A stretch of 48,999 nt of DNA from an uncultured Pelagibacteraceae bacterium (lineage in GTDB: Bacteria > Pseudomonadota > Alphaproteobacteria > Pelagibacterales > Pelagibacteraceae): the NCBI GenBank assembly GCA_902611465.1, contig CACLZS010000009.1:1-48999 (forward strand). Reading direction: 5' to 3'. Below are positions 23,949 through 32,283 of the stretch, in pieces; position 1 is the stretch's first letter; every line of letters starts with the position of its first letter. The notes beneath the pieces were generated by a model. It did not search any database. It saw only the letters and a list, made by a program, of their open reading frames with translations, and had not been told where the DNA came from. A program made the translations under genes and the position numbers.

Positions 23949-25184
23949 ATGGCTGAAACAAAAAATAAAAATATAGGGATAATGATTGCTGTCGCAATTA
24001 TTGTGATTGCAGCAATAGTTTATTTTACTCAACAAAAACCTAAAGAGGTAGTTGTCGAAAAAGAAGAAATTAAAATGGGGATTATATTAGGTTTTACTGG
24101 ACCTATTGAGTCTTTAACTCCTGCAATGGCAGCATCGGCTGAACTTGCATTTAAAGAAGCATCTGATTCAGGTTCATTACTTGGTGGATCTACTATTAAA
24201 GCTGAAAGAGCAGACTCTACATGTGTAGACTCGGCTGCAGCAACAGCAGCTGCTGAAGGTTTGGTATCAGGGGGAGTTGTAGCTATTATGGGTGCAGATT
24301 GCTCAGGTGTTACAGGAGCAATAGCAACTAATGTAGCAGTTCCTAATGGTGTAGTTATGATATCACCATCAGCTACTTCTCCTGGATTAACTGATCTTAA
24401 TGATAATGGACTTTTCTTTAGAACTGCGCCATCAGATGCTAGAGGTGGTCAAGTATTAGCAGACATAACTAAAGATAGAGGTGTAAAAAGTATAGCTGTA
24501 ACTCACACAAATAACGACTATGGAAAAGGTTTAGCAGATGTATATGTTGCAGCTGTTAAAGCTCATGGAATAAATGTAACAGTTGTTACAGCTCACGAAG
24601 AAGGTAAAGGAGACTATGCTGCTGAAGCTGCTACATTAGCAGCAGCAGGTGGCGATGCTTTAGCTGTGTTAGGTTACTTAGACCAAGCTGGTGGAAGTAT
24701 CATTGATGGTTCATTAGACTCAGGTGCGTTTGACGTATTTGTTCTATCTGATGGAATGATTGGTGACTCTTTAACTGACAGATTTGGAAATGATCTTAAC
24801 AAATCATTTGGATCTTTGCCAGGATCAATGGGTAAAGGTGCTACAATATTTAAAGGTGTAGCTGGTGGAGCAGGAATCGATTCATCTGGACCTTATACAT
24901 CAGAGTCTTATGATGCTGCAGCATTAATAGTTTTAGCTATGCAAGCAGGTGGTAAAGCTGATCGAGCTACTGTTCAAGCAAATGTAATGTCAGTTGCAAA
25001 TGCTCCAGGAGAAAAAATATATCCAGGAGAATTAAAAAAAGCATTAGATTTACTTGCTAGCGGTAAAGCAGTTAACTACGAAGGTGCATCTAGTGTTGAA
25101 TTTACTGATGTTGGAGAAGCATCAGGTGCCTTTATTGAAAAAGAGATTATAGGTGGTAAGTTTAAAGATAAACAACAAAGATAA
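23949..25184 (+). CDS. Membrane-anchored amino-acid-type ABC transporter substrate-binding protein
   Basis: Periplasmic binding protein of the LivK/amide-binding type (PF13458-like), 411 aa. The mature domain starts near EIKMGIILGFTGPIESL and has the family's ADSTCVDSAAA, GVVMISPSATSP, VTHTNNDYGKGLADVY and SESYDAAALIVLAM blocks. The N-terminus is odd: a hydrophobic segment (about 9-27) follows a charged, non-signal-like start and is followed by a hydrophilic tether with no obvious cleavage or lipobox site, so it probably stays anchored. It has its own terminator. The nearest Liv permease/ATPase set converges from the other strand beyond a LysE gene and lacks its own binding protein, so it may be the partner. 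Confidence 0.87.
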   Translation: MAETKNKNIGIMIAVAIIVIAAIVYFTQQKPKEVVVEKEEIKMGIILGFTGPIESLTPAMAASAELAFKEASDSGSLLGGSTIKAERADSTCVDSAAATAAAEGLVSGGVVAIMGADCSGVTGAIATNVAVPNGVVMISPSATSPGLTDLNDNGLFFRTAPSDARGGQVLADITKDRGVKSIAVTHTNNDYGKGLADVYVAAVKAHGINVTVVTAHEEGKGDYAAEAATLAAAGGDALAVLGYLDQAGGSIIDGSLDSGAFDVFVLSDGMIGDSLTDRFGNDLNKSFGSLPGSMGKGATIFKGVAGGAGIDSSGPYTSESYDAAALIVLAMQAGGKADRATVQANVMSVANAPGEKIYPGELKKALDLLASGKAVNYEGASSVEFTDVGEASGAFIEKEIIGGKFKDKQQR

Positions 25185-25198
25185 TATTTGTTAAATTT

Positions 25199-25235
25199 AA
25201 CTCCAGCGGTTAAAGCTGCTGGAGTTTTTTTTATT
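25199..25235 (+). terminator. Intrinsic terminator after the anchored binding protein
   Basis: A 7-bp GC-rich stem CTCCAGC (25201-25207) with GCTGGAG (25218-25224), extended by two A-T pairs, is followed by eight T. It lies 14 nt past the stop codon. The convergent lysE-type gene ends within the T run, so the hairpin may also help end transcription from that side. Confidence 0.92.
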
Positions 25236-25839
25236 TTAGAATACTCATAAAAACATAAACTGATAGCAAGGACATGAAGAGGACTATAGAATAATTAATT
25301 GTTTTCCATAGTCTTTCACTACTTATATAATTAGATAAGAATTTTGAGAGATATCCTAGTATAAAAAAGAAAAGAAATGATGAAAATGATGCTCCAATAC
25401 CAAAAAGGTATTTTTGAGTTATTAAAAAATCTTTAGAAAAGTTACCTAAAAAAAATACCGTATCTGAATACACATGTGGATTTAAGTAAGTAAAACCAAG
25501 TGTTTTAAGAACTGTAGAGATAAAAGTATTTCTATCAGAATTTTTATTAATCGAAATTTGATTATTAATCGACTTTAATTTCCTCCAGATAAAATTTATT
25601 AAAAACAAAAGAAGGAGAAGATTTAATATGAGTTCTATTAATGGTGAAAAAAAACTCTGGAAATGATGAAATAGAAATATTCCTAAAAAAATAAGTATAA
25701 AATCAGATAATGAACAAATTAAGCAAACAATAAATACATGTTTCTTTTTAAGACCTTGTTCAATTACAAATATATTTTGTGCTCCAATTGCTAGGATTAA
25801 ACTAAGACCTGAAAGAAAACCAAAAATTAAATAGCTCAC
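25231..25839 (-). CDS. LysE/ArgO-family amino acid exporter
   Basis: 202-aa inner-membrane protein with about six hydrophobic segments. The start, ILAIGAQNIFVIEQGLKKKH, matches ArgO/LysE exporters, as does LGFTYLNPHVYSDTVFFLG in the middle. It likely exports basic amino acids. It is the last gene of the long minus-strand operon, 9 nt behind the LivM-type permease, and ends inside the terminator of the facing binding-protein gene. A second, more divergent LysE-family gene is at 37837. Confidence 0.87.
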   Translation of the reverse strand: MSYLIFGFLSGLSLILAIGAQNIFVIEQGLKKKHVFIVCLICSLSDFILIFLGIFLFHHFQSFFSPLIELILNLLLLLFLINFIWRKLKSINNQISINKNSDRNTFISTVLKTLGFTYLNPHVYSDTVFFLGNFSKDFLITQKYLFGIGASFSSFLFFFILGYLSKFLSNYISSERLWKTINYSIVLFMSLLSVYVFMSILK

Positions 25840-25848
25840 TTTTCAAGA

Positions 25849-27219
25849 TTATTGTTTAATAATCTTTTCAGGAATTATGCCCTGAGGTCTAAATCTCATT
25901 ATTAAAAGAAGACCTATTCCAACTAATAAAAATCTAAAATACGGTGCACTATTTATTAAATGAATTTTTATCTCATTTGTTTCTGGAAGATGTGCGGTAA
26001 ATAGATTTATAAAAAATAATGCAATTGGTGCAGCTTCTACCCATAAAAACCAAACTACAAAACCACCAAGAATTGCTCCAAAATTATTACCTGTTCCACC
26101 TACAATTACCATCACCCATATAACAAATGTATATCTCATAGGTCGGTAACTTCCCGGTGTAAATAATCCATCATTAGTTACCATCATTGCTCCCGCTATT
26201 CCAACAATGGCTGAACCTAAGATAAATATAAATAAATGCTGTTTAACAACATTCTTTCCCATTGCACTTGCCGCTTCTTCATTGTCTCTTATGGCTCTCA
26301 TCATTCTTCCCCAGGGTGAATAAAGTGCTTTTTGAGTAACTAACAATAAAATAATAACTACTACTAAAAATAACCCAGCAAAACAAAGTTTTACATAAAT
26401 TGAAGACGCATCTATTACTAATTGGTTTAAAAGGTCTTGTCTTTCCGTAAGTGAGTTGGTTAATGATAATTTTGTATTATGAAGTTTTTCAACTAGGTTT
26501 ATAAACCATGGTGATGTCTGTAAATCTATCTCATAAGGAGCAGGTCTCTTTAATCCTATAACATTTTTTACACCCCTCGCTAACCAATCCTCATGTTTAA
26601 TAATTGAAACAACTATTTCTGCTATTAATAAGGTTGCTATGGCTAGATAATCTGCTCTTAAACCTAATGCAACTTTTCCAACTATAAATGCTAAACCAGC
26701 TGCAAAAAAACCACCAACAATCCAAGAGAATAAAACTGGCATTCCTAATCCACCTAAAAAACCAGTTTTAGCTGGCTCAACAGCCTCTATTAATTCGATG
26801 GCTGGTCCTGAAATTATTTTGATAAGCAAAAGCCCAACTATAATTATTCCTGCAACTAAGTAGTTTCTTTTCTTTGATTTATCTATGTTTTTGAGAACAT
26901 ATCTTATAGAAAATATCATTAAAACTATAAGAAGAAGACACATCAGCATGTTTACTCCTCCAACACTCCATGCTTCAGAAACTGGAGCAACAGAAACAAG
27001 TACTACTGCTAACCCCCCTAAAGCTGTATAGCCCATTATTCCAAAGTTTATAAGACCTGCATATCCCCATTGAATATTTGCACCCATAGTCATTACAGCT
27101 GAAATCATACAATAATTAAAAATTGTCAAAGCAATAGACCAGGACTGAAAAATACCTACTAAAATTATTAACCCTAACATAATTGAGTAAGCAATAATTA
27201 TATTTAAGTAATTCTTCAT
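25849..27219 (-). CDS. livM: Branched-chain amino acid-type ABC permease LivM (system 1)
   Basis: Channel subunit, 456 aa, about 100 longer than usual LivM. Conserved parts are NIQWGYAGLINFGIMGYTALG, LRADYLAIATLLIAEIVV and the EAA-type loop MMRAIRDNEEAASAMGKNV. It ends with the MRFRPQGIIPE signature. The extra length is an inserted region after the LIAEIVV helix (a periplasmic-looking stretch with RGVKNVIGLKRPAPYEIDL) and an extra early segment. It overlaps livH by 4 nt (ATGA). The actual ligand is set by the unknown binding protein. Confidence 0.9.
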   Translation of the reverse strand: MKNYLNIIIAYSIMLGLIILVGIFQSWSIALTIFNYCMISAVMTMGANIQWGYAGLINFGIMGYTALGGLAVVLVSVAPVSEAWSVGGVNMLMCLLLIVLMIFSIRYVLKNIDKSKKRNYLVAGIIIVGLLLIKIISGPAIELIEAVEPAKTGFLGGLGMPVLFSWIVGGFFAAGLAFIVGKVALGLRADYLAIATLLIAEIVVSIIKHEDWLARGVKNVIGLKRPAPYEIDLQTSPWFINLVEKLHNTKLSLTNSLTERQDLLNQLVIDASSIYVKLCFAGLFLVVVIILLLVTQKALYSPWGRMMRAIRDNEEAASAMGKNVVKQHLFIFILGSAIVGIAGAMMVTNDGLFTPGSYRPMRYTFVIWVMVIVGGTGNNFGAILGGFVVWFLWVEAAPIALFFINLFTAHLPETNEIKIHLINSAPYFRFLLVGIGLLLIMRFRPQGIIPEKIIKQ

Positions 27220-28226
27220 ATTTTCTTTCCTTCAAAAATCCCTGATGGTCTAAATACCAAAACAATGACCAAAATTGAGAATGATATTGCAAACTTGTAA
27301 TCTGTAGATAAAAGTTGCATCAAAGAGTTTGGTTCCAGTTGTTCTGGTAAAATATAAATGAAAAATCTTTTATATGCATACGTGAGAAATATTTCTGCGA
27401 ATGCAATTAAATACCCACCAAGAAAAGCACCATAAGGATTACCAATACCTCCAGCTATAGCTGCAGCAAATATAGGAAGCATATTATTAAAATAAACAAA
27501 AGGTCTGTAGCTTTTATCTAAGCCATATAATACGCCTCCTATAGTAGCTAAAATTCCTGCAATTATCCAAGTTATAAGAACTACTTTTTTTGGATCTATT
27601 CCTGAGAGCAATGCTAAATCCTCGTTATCTGAATAAGCTCTCATACTTGTTCCTGTTTTTGTTTTATTTAAAAACCAAAATAAGATCGCAACTAATATAA
27701 TGGTTACTACAATAGTAATAATTTGTGTTGATTTGATTGTTAACCCTTCAGCTAGTCCTGTCATATCTTTAAATTCTGACGCTTTTAAGATAAATTTTTC
27801 CCCATCCATAAATCTTCTATCAGTGGGACCAATAATTATTCTAATAATTGCTTGGGTTACGAACATTACACCAATACTAACCATTGCTAATTGCACTGGG
27901 GGACTTTTATTTATTCTATAATAACTAAAAACTGTTTTATCTATGATGAGCATATAGAATATCATCATTGCAACGGCAAAAGGTATAGTAAGTAAAGCTG
28001 TCGGTAAAAAACCAAAACTTATTCCTTTTGATTGCAGATAATAAGTAAATAAAACTGCGAACATAGTACCAAAAGACATCATGTCTCCTGTTGCAAAATT
28101 AGCAAATCTCAAAATTCCATAAATAAGGGTAACAAATATTGCTCCCAAAGCTAATTGAGACCCATAGGTTAAGGCAGGTAATATTGTGTAATTCAATAAT
28201 ACAATGATTGCATTGATAAAATCCAT
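27216..28226 (-). CDS. livH: Branched-chain amino acid-type ABC permease LivH (system 1)
   Basis: 336-aa integral membrane protein. It has the LivH hallmarks TLIYGILRFANFATGDMMSFG near the N-terminus and the EAA-type loop TSMRAYSDNEDLALLSGIDPKKV, AAAIAGGIGNPYGAFLGGYL, and the ending LVFRPSGIFEGKK. It follows livF by 2 nt and overlaps livM. Forms the heteromeric channel with LivM. Confidence 0.91.
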   Translation of the reverse strand: MDFINAIIVLLNYTILPALTYGSQLALGAIFVTLIYGILRFANFATGDMMSFGTMFAVLFTYYLQSKGISFGFLPTALLTIPFAVAMMIFYMLIIDKTVFSYYRINKSPPVQLAMVSIGVMFVTQAIIRIIIGPTDRRFMDGEKFILKASEFKDMTGLAEGLTIKSTQIITIVVTIILVAILFWFLNKTKTGTSMRAYSDNEDLALLSGIDPKKVVLITWIIAGILATIGGVLYGLDKSYRPFVYFNNMLPIFAAAIAGGIGNPYGAFLGGYLIAFAEIFLTYAYKRFFIYILPEQLEPNSLMQLLSTDYKFAISFSILVIVLVFRPSGIFEGKKI

Positions 28227-28228
28227 AA

Positions 28229-28936
28229 CTAAGCTCCTAAAAATGACCTTCTTACTTCTGGATCATTTAACAATTCCTTTCCAGAACCTTCAAATTTATT
28301 TTCACCAGTCACTAAAACATAACCACGGTCTGATATGCTAAGTGCTTGTTTTGCATTCTGCTCTACCATAATTATTGCCACTCCGGTTTTTTTAACTTTA
28401 ACTATATGTTCGAACAGTTCATCCATCACAATTGGTGAAACACCAGCAGTTGGTTCATCTAACATTAAAACTGATGGCTGTATCATTAAAGCTCTCCCTA
28501 AGGCTACTTGTTGTCTTTGACCACCAGATAATTGTCCAACAACTTGGTCTCTTTTTTCTGCTAAAATTGGAAATAATTCGTAGATTTGATTAATGACTAT
28601 ATCGATATCATCTTTTCTAAGAAATCCACCTATTTCAAGATTTTCTCTTACTGTCAATTCTGAAAAAACATTTTTTGTCTGTGGCACAAAAGAGATTCCT
28701 CTTTGAACTCTCTCTTGTGGGGAAAATTTGGATATGTCTTGATCTTCTATAACTACACTTCCAGATTTTAAATTTAATAAACCTAACATTGCTTTCATGG
28801 CAGTAGATTTTCCAGCACCATTTGGACCTAGGATTGCAACAATTTCCCCTTTGTCAACATTAATAGAACAAGAATTAATAATATCTGGACCATCACCATA
28901 ACCACCTGTCATATTATTTCCCTCAAAAAATGCCAT
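28229..28936 (-). CDS. livF: Branched-chain amino acid-type ABC ATPase LivF (system 1)
   Basis: 235-aa ATPase with Walker A GPNGAGKST, Q-loop FVPQTKNVF, signature LSGGQRQQVALGRAL, Walker B VLMLDEPTAGVSP and H-switch region IIMVEQNAKQAL. EQNA in the last motif is typical of LivF. Its start overlaps the livG stop by one nucleotide (TGATG). Confidence 0.92.
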   Translation of the reverse strand: MAFFEGNNMTGGYGDGPDIINSCSINVDKGEIVAILGPNGAGKSTAMKAMLGLLNLKSGSVVIEDQDISKFSPQERVQRGISFVPQTKNVFSELTVRENLEIGGFLRKDDIDIVINQIYELFPILAEKRDQVVGQLSGGQRQQVALGRALMIQPSVLMLDEPTAGVSPIVMDELFEHIVKVKKTGVAIIMVEQNAKQALSISDRGYVLVTGENKFEGSGKELLNDPEVRRSFLGA

Positions 28937-29733
28937 CAGCTGTTTTCTCCATTAATTTTTTTTCCTCTACCGAGATAGCTTTCTATAACTTGCTCATTTT
29001 TTTTTACTTCATCAGAGGTTCCTTCAAATAGAACTGCACCCTCTGACATTACAATTACTGGGTCGCACATCCTACTAATGAAATCCATATCGTGTTCAAT
29101 CATACAAAATGTATAATTTTTTTCTTTATTAAGTCTTAAAATTGCAGTTCCCAGTTCTTTTAATAGTGTTCTATTAACACCCGCTCCTACTTCATCTAAT
29201 AAAACTAATTTGGCATCTACCATCATAGTTCTGCCTAATTCTAGTAATTTTTTTTGACCTCCTGACAAATTTCCTGCTCTTTCATTAGCTAAGTGCTTTA
29301 AATTTAAAAATTCTGCTACATCATAGGCTTTAAGTCTAATTTGTTCTTCCTCTTCTTTAATAAGTTTAGGCTTTATAAATGCATTTAAGAGTATTTCTCC
29401 AGTTTGGTTTCCTGGAACCATCATTAAATTTTCTAAGACAGTAAGATTAGAGAATTCATGTGCAATTTGAAAAGTTCTTAGAAGACCTTTTGAAAATAAT
29501 TCATGAGATGGTATATCTGTTATGTTTTCATTATTAAAAAAAACTTTTCCTTTTGAGGATTTTAAATTTCCTGCAATAAGATTAAATAGCGTGGTTTTTC
29601 CAGATCCATTTGGGCCAATAATTCCCGTAATTGTTCCTCTTTTAATGGTTAATGAACAATTTGATACAGCTGCAAGTCCTCCAAAATATTTTGAGATATT
29701 TTCTATTTTCAGAATATTTAAATCTGATGACAT
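28936..29733 (-). CDS. livG: Branched-chain amino acid-type ABC ATPase LivG (system 1)
   Basis: 265-aa ATPase with Walker A GPNGSGKTT, the LivG-type RTFQIAHEFSNLTVLENLM segment, signature NLSGGQKKLLELGR, Walker B LVLLDEVGAGVN and H-switch CMIEHDMDFI. It lies 6 nt behind the ProC-like gene, so transporter system 1 is co-transcribed with ProC-like and GlaH genes. Confidence 0.92.
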   Translation of the reverse strand: MSSDLNILKIENISKYFGGLAAVSNCSLTIKRGTITGIIGPNGSGKTTLFNLIAGNLKSSKGKVFFNNENITDIPSHELFSKGLLRTFQIAHEFSNLTVLENLMMVPGNQTGEILLNAFIKPKLIKEEEEQIRLKAYDVAEFLNLKHLANERAGNLSGGQKKLLELGRTMMVDAKLVLLDEVGAGVNRTLLKELGTAILRLNKEKNYTFCMIEHDMDFISRMCDPVIVMSEGAVLFEGTSDEVKKNEQVIESYLGRGKKINGENS

Positions 29734-29739
29734 AGAGAA

Positions 29740-30510
29740 TTATACTTTGTTAAGTCTTTTAAGAATACTATTTAATGTTTTCTCTGTAGACTTATAAAAG
29801 CCTGCTTTTCTAAGTTCTTGAACTCCTTGTTCATTTAATCCTTTGGGAGTTTGAGATTCTTTAACTAAAAATTTTAGGTCCTTATCAGAGTTTCTTAATG
29901 CATCTTCAGACAATGCAACAAACAATGAAGTTATATATTTTTGAGCTTTATCTTTTTTAACACCACGTTGTACAAGCCAATTAGACATAGTATTTAATAA
30001 TTCATAAAATGGAGCCATCATACCTGATGTCGACCAAAAATTTTTAGATAACTTTTCATTATTTATTTCAACTGTTGTTCCAAGTTTATTAAAAAAGTTT
30101 TTTAATGTTTTATTTGGAGGAAAAACTGGAACTGGCCCTTTTCTTAATGATATTGGTGGAAGTGGTATAGCTCTAAAAATTTTTGCTTTTACATTAATTA
30201 ATTTTTTTAACCTTGGCAAAGTAATTGTTGAAATAAAACTTATTATTATTTGGTTAGATTTAAATTTTAACGTTTTGATAATTTTTTCACCTACTGTAGG
30301 AGTAACAGCAAGAAAAATCCAATCACAACTATTAATAATTTCTTGATTTGACTTGCCAATACTTACTTTTTTAATTTTTTTTGATAATTTTTTTGCGATA
30401 TAAAGATTTCTAGGTGAAACTAAAATCTTGGAATATTTAATTTTTGACGAAGAAATACCAGTAACTACTGATTCAGTTATTTTTCCAGTTCCTATAAAAC
30501 CCAGTTTCAT
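29740..30510 (-). CDS. Pyrroline-5-carboxylate reductase-like NAD(P)H enzyme
   Basis: 256 aa, ProC fold: N-terminal Rossmann motif GFIGTGKI (4-11), SPRN at the end of strand 2, DWIFLAVTP, and a C-terminal helical dimerisation domain containing FWSTSGMMAPFYELLNTMS and ESQTPKGLNEQGVQELRKAG. It departs from true ProC at the catalytic centre: the VRxMPNTP motif is RAIPLPPISLRKG, and SPGGTT is TPKGLNEQ. It is probably not the housekeeping proline enzyme. It stands between the glutarate hydroxylase gene and the Liv system, suggesting reduction of a cyclic imine or ketimine from a diamino acid. That role is inference. Confidence 0.75.
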   Translation of the reverse strand: MKLGFIGTGKITESVVTGISSSKIKYSKILVSPRNLYIAKKLSKKIKKVSIGKSNQEIINSCDWIFLAVTPTVGEKIIKTLKFKSNQIIISFISTITLPRLKKLINVKAKIFRAIPLPPISLRKGPVPVFPPNKTLKNFFNKLGTTVEINNEKLSKNFWSTSGMMAPFYELLNTMSNWLVQRGVKKDKAQKYITSLFVALSEDALRNSDKDLKFLVKESQTPKGLNEQGVQELRKAGFYKSTEKTLNSILKRLNKV

Positions 30511-30527
30511 AGAAGTAATTACTATAC

Positions 30528-31448
30528 TTAATTATTAAAAAAGGAACCTCTAATTCTAAGCAATTCCCTTGATAATTTTTTGTTTTCTTTGAATGGTTTT
30601 CTTCCATGTAGCCAAAAGTAATTATTTGCAACTATAGCACTGCCCACGGGTAGAGAGGTTACAATTTTATTTTGGCTTCCCTCTAGTGAATCTGATAATT
30701 TTTGAAGAAATAAACCCTGCTTCATATTTTTTGGTTCTGGAAATTGGTCTATATAGGAGATTGTAGCTTCTCCGTTTTGATCTTTTGAAAAAACTGGATG
30801 TTCAACTTTATAACCTACATTTTTACTCTTAGGTGAACCCCAAATAAAATCTTGCTTACCAATTTCATCATTTGCTAAATCTGATAAATGTTCCCAATCA
30901 TCAAGATGCAATAAAGCAGTTTCTCCACCATCTACATTTTCTTCCTCTAATTTTGACATCAATATCCAATCAGTGGTCTCTTTTACATAAGTGCCGTCAG
31001 TATGAAGATCCATGTTTATATATGCTTTTCTTAAATAAGAGTCGCTATTATCCTCATGCTTTACATGAAATCTCGCATAATATTTTCCTGCCATTGAGTC
31101 GTGATTAGGGTTACCAATTAAATGAGTAATTGCTGTAGATAATTTAATTAAAAATGTTTGATCAATTTTAGATGAAATATTTTTTGGTCCAATTATGAAA
31201 CATCCTGTATTTCTATTTTTTAATATATGGTTTAAAAGTTTACCCAGCTCATGAGATGTAGTCTCATCTAAACTTTTTGCAATTGTGAAACGTGTAAAAG
31301 GTTTATATTCGAGTGCCGTAATATCAAATTTTTTAAACGGAAATATAAGTCTTTCAATTATTTCGTCATCAATTTTAATATTTATAATTCTTTTTGATTT
31401 TTCATGAAAGGATATATCAAATCCATCTATTTGTTTTAAATCTTGCAT
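30528..31448 (-). CDS. glaH: Glutarate 2-hydroxylase (CsiD family)
   Basis: 306-aa 2OG/Fe(II) dioxygenase matching E. coli GlaH/CsiD throughout: ALEYKPFTRFTIAK, LSTAITHLIGNPNHDSM, GKYYARFHVKHEDNSDSYLR, HTDGTYVKETTDWILM, LLHLDDWEHL, YIDQF and NNYFWLHGRKPF. Iron ligands are His149, Asp151 and His281. It converts glutarate plus 2-oxoglutarate to L-2-hydroxyglutarate and succinate, a step of lysine/5-aminovalerate breakdown. No L-2-hydroxyglutarate dehydrogenase (LhgO), DavT or DavD is recognised in the window. It is coupled by TAATG to the pentapeptide-repeat gene upstream and lies 17 nt before the ProC-like gene. Confidence 0.9.
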   Translation of the reverse strand: MQDLKQIDGFDISFHEKSKRIINIKIDDEIIERLIFPFKKFDITALEYKPFTRFTIAKSLDETTSHELGKLLNHILKNRNTGCFIIGPKNISSKIDQTFLIKLSTAITHLIGNPNHDSMAGKYYARFHVKHEDNSDSYLRKAYINMDLHTDGTYVKETTDWILMSKLEEENVDGGETALLHLDDWEHLSDLANDEIGKQDFIWGSPKSKNVGYKVEHPVFSKDQNGEATISYIDQFPEPKNMKQGLFLQKLSDSLEGSQNKIVTSLPVGSAIVANNYFWLHGRKPFKENKKLSRELLRIRGSFFNN

Positions 31449-31960
31449 TAATTTATTTTATTGCAAATTCCTATTGAGTCTGGTCCACAAATTTCACCAT
31501 TAGTCCAGGTCGCACCTATAAGGTTAGCTCCATCAAAATTTGCATTCAAAATATTTGAAGACGTAAAATTTGCTTCCATTAAGTTTGAATTTTGAAAATT
31601 TGTATCAATCAATGTAGATCCCATGAAGTCCACTCTTGTTAAATTAGCACTCGAGAAATTTGAAAGTTCAAGGTTCGCACCTGTTAAAATTGACTCATAC
31701 AAATTCGCTCTAATAAACGATGACTCAGAAAATGTACCAAATGAGAGATTTGAATTCATCATTATGCTTTTGTCAAAATTTACTTGGATAAAACTTGCAA
31801 AAGACAGATTTGAATTAGGAAGGTAACTACCTTGTAAATCTTGACCATCTGAAAATTTGCATTTTGTGTAATCTACACCATCGGTTATAGGATCATCACA
31901 ACCAGCGTTTACATTACTGCTTAAAATCAAAAAAAATATAATAAAAATAAGTTTTTTCAT
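31448..31960 (-). CDS. Exported pentapeptide-repeat protein
   Basis: 170 aa. An N-terminal signal peptide (IFIIFFLILSSNVNA, cleavage near residue 19) is followed by a short Cys-containing start and about twenty A(N/D)LxF-type pentapeptide repeats that should fold as a quadrilateral beta-helix. The end (GEICGPDSIGICNKIN) has two more Cys that could form a disulphide. Located in the periplasm or lipid-free envelope space. Function unknown; it is embedded by ATGA and TAATG overlaps between azlD and glaH, so it is co-produced with the transport genes. Confidence 0.85.
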   Translation of the reverse strand: MKKLIFIIFFLILSSNVNAGCDDPITDGVDYTKCKFSDGQDLQGSYLPNSNLSFASFIQVNFDKSIMMNSNLSFGTFSESSFIRANLYESILTGANLELSNFSSANLTRVDFMGSTLIDTNFQNSNLMEANFTSSNILNANFDGANLIGATWTNGEICGPDSIGICNKIN

Positions 31961-32283
31961 ACCGCAAAACTATTTAATGCAGCCAAAATTATAGCAGATA
32001 ATACTGTTGGATAAACTAAATTTCTTTTTGTGACATAAAAAATTAATATTGATATTAAAATTACAATTATCCTTGAAATATAGTTGACTTCAGAAAGATC
32101 TCCTGACGGAAATATCAGTATTCTTGAAATTAAGGCAGCTAAAGTTGAATATGCTATACAATTAAACCATCTATAAATTTTAGATTTTTCACTAATTTTT
32201 TCTGAGGTAAATGCTCCAAGAAATCTCGATAAATAAGTTGCTAAAGAAGTTACTATTATTGCTAAAATTATATTAACTGCCAT
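31957..32283 (-). CDS. azlD: AzlD-family branched-chain amino acid exporter small subunit
   Basis: Small membrane protein of 108 aa with four hydrophobic segments, TYLSRFLGAF near the N-terminus as in AzlD, and a late YPTVLSAIILAAL segment. The start at 32283 (MAVNIIL) is chosen over a longer open frame reaching 32340 because it has a good ribosome site (ggagaaaa) and overlaps azlC by only 11 nt. It pairs with AzlC to export branched-chain amino acids. Confidence 0.83.
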   Translation of the reverse strand: MAVNIILAIIVTSLATYLSRFLGAFTSEKISEKSKIYRWFNCIAYSTLAALISRILIFPSGDLSEVNYISRIIVILISILIFYVTKRNLVYPTVLSAIILAALNSFAV

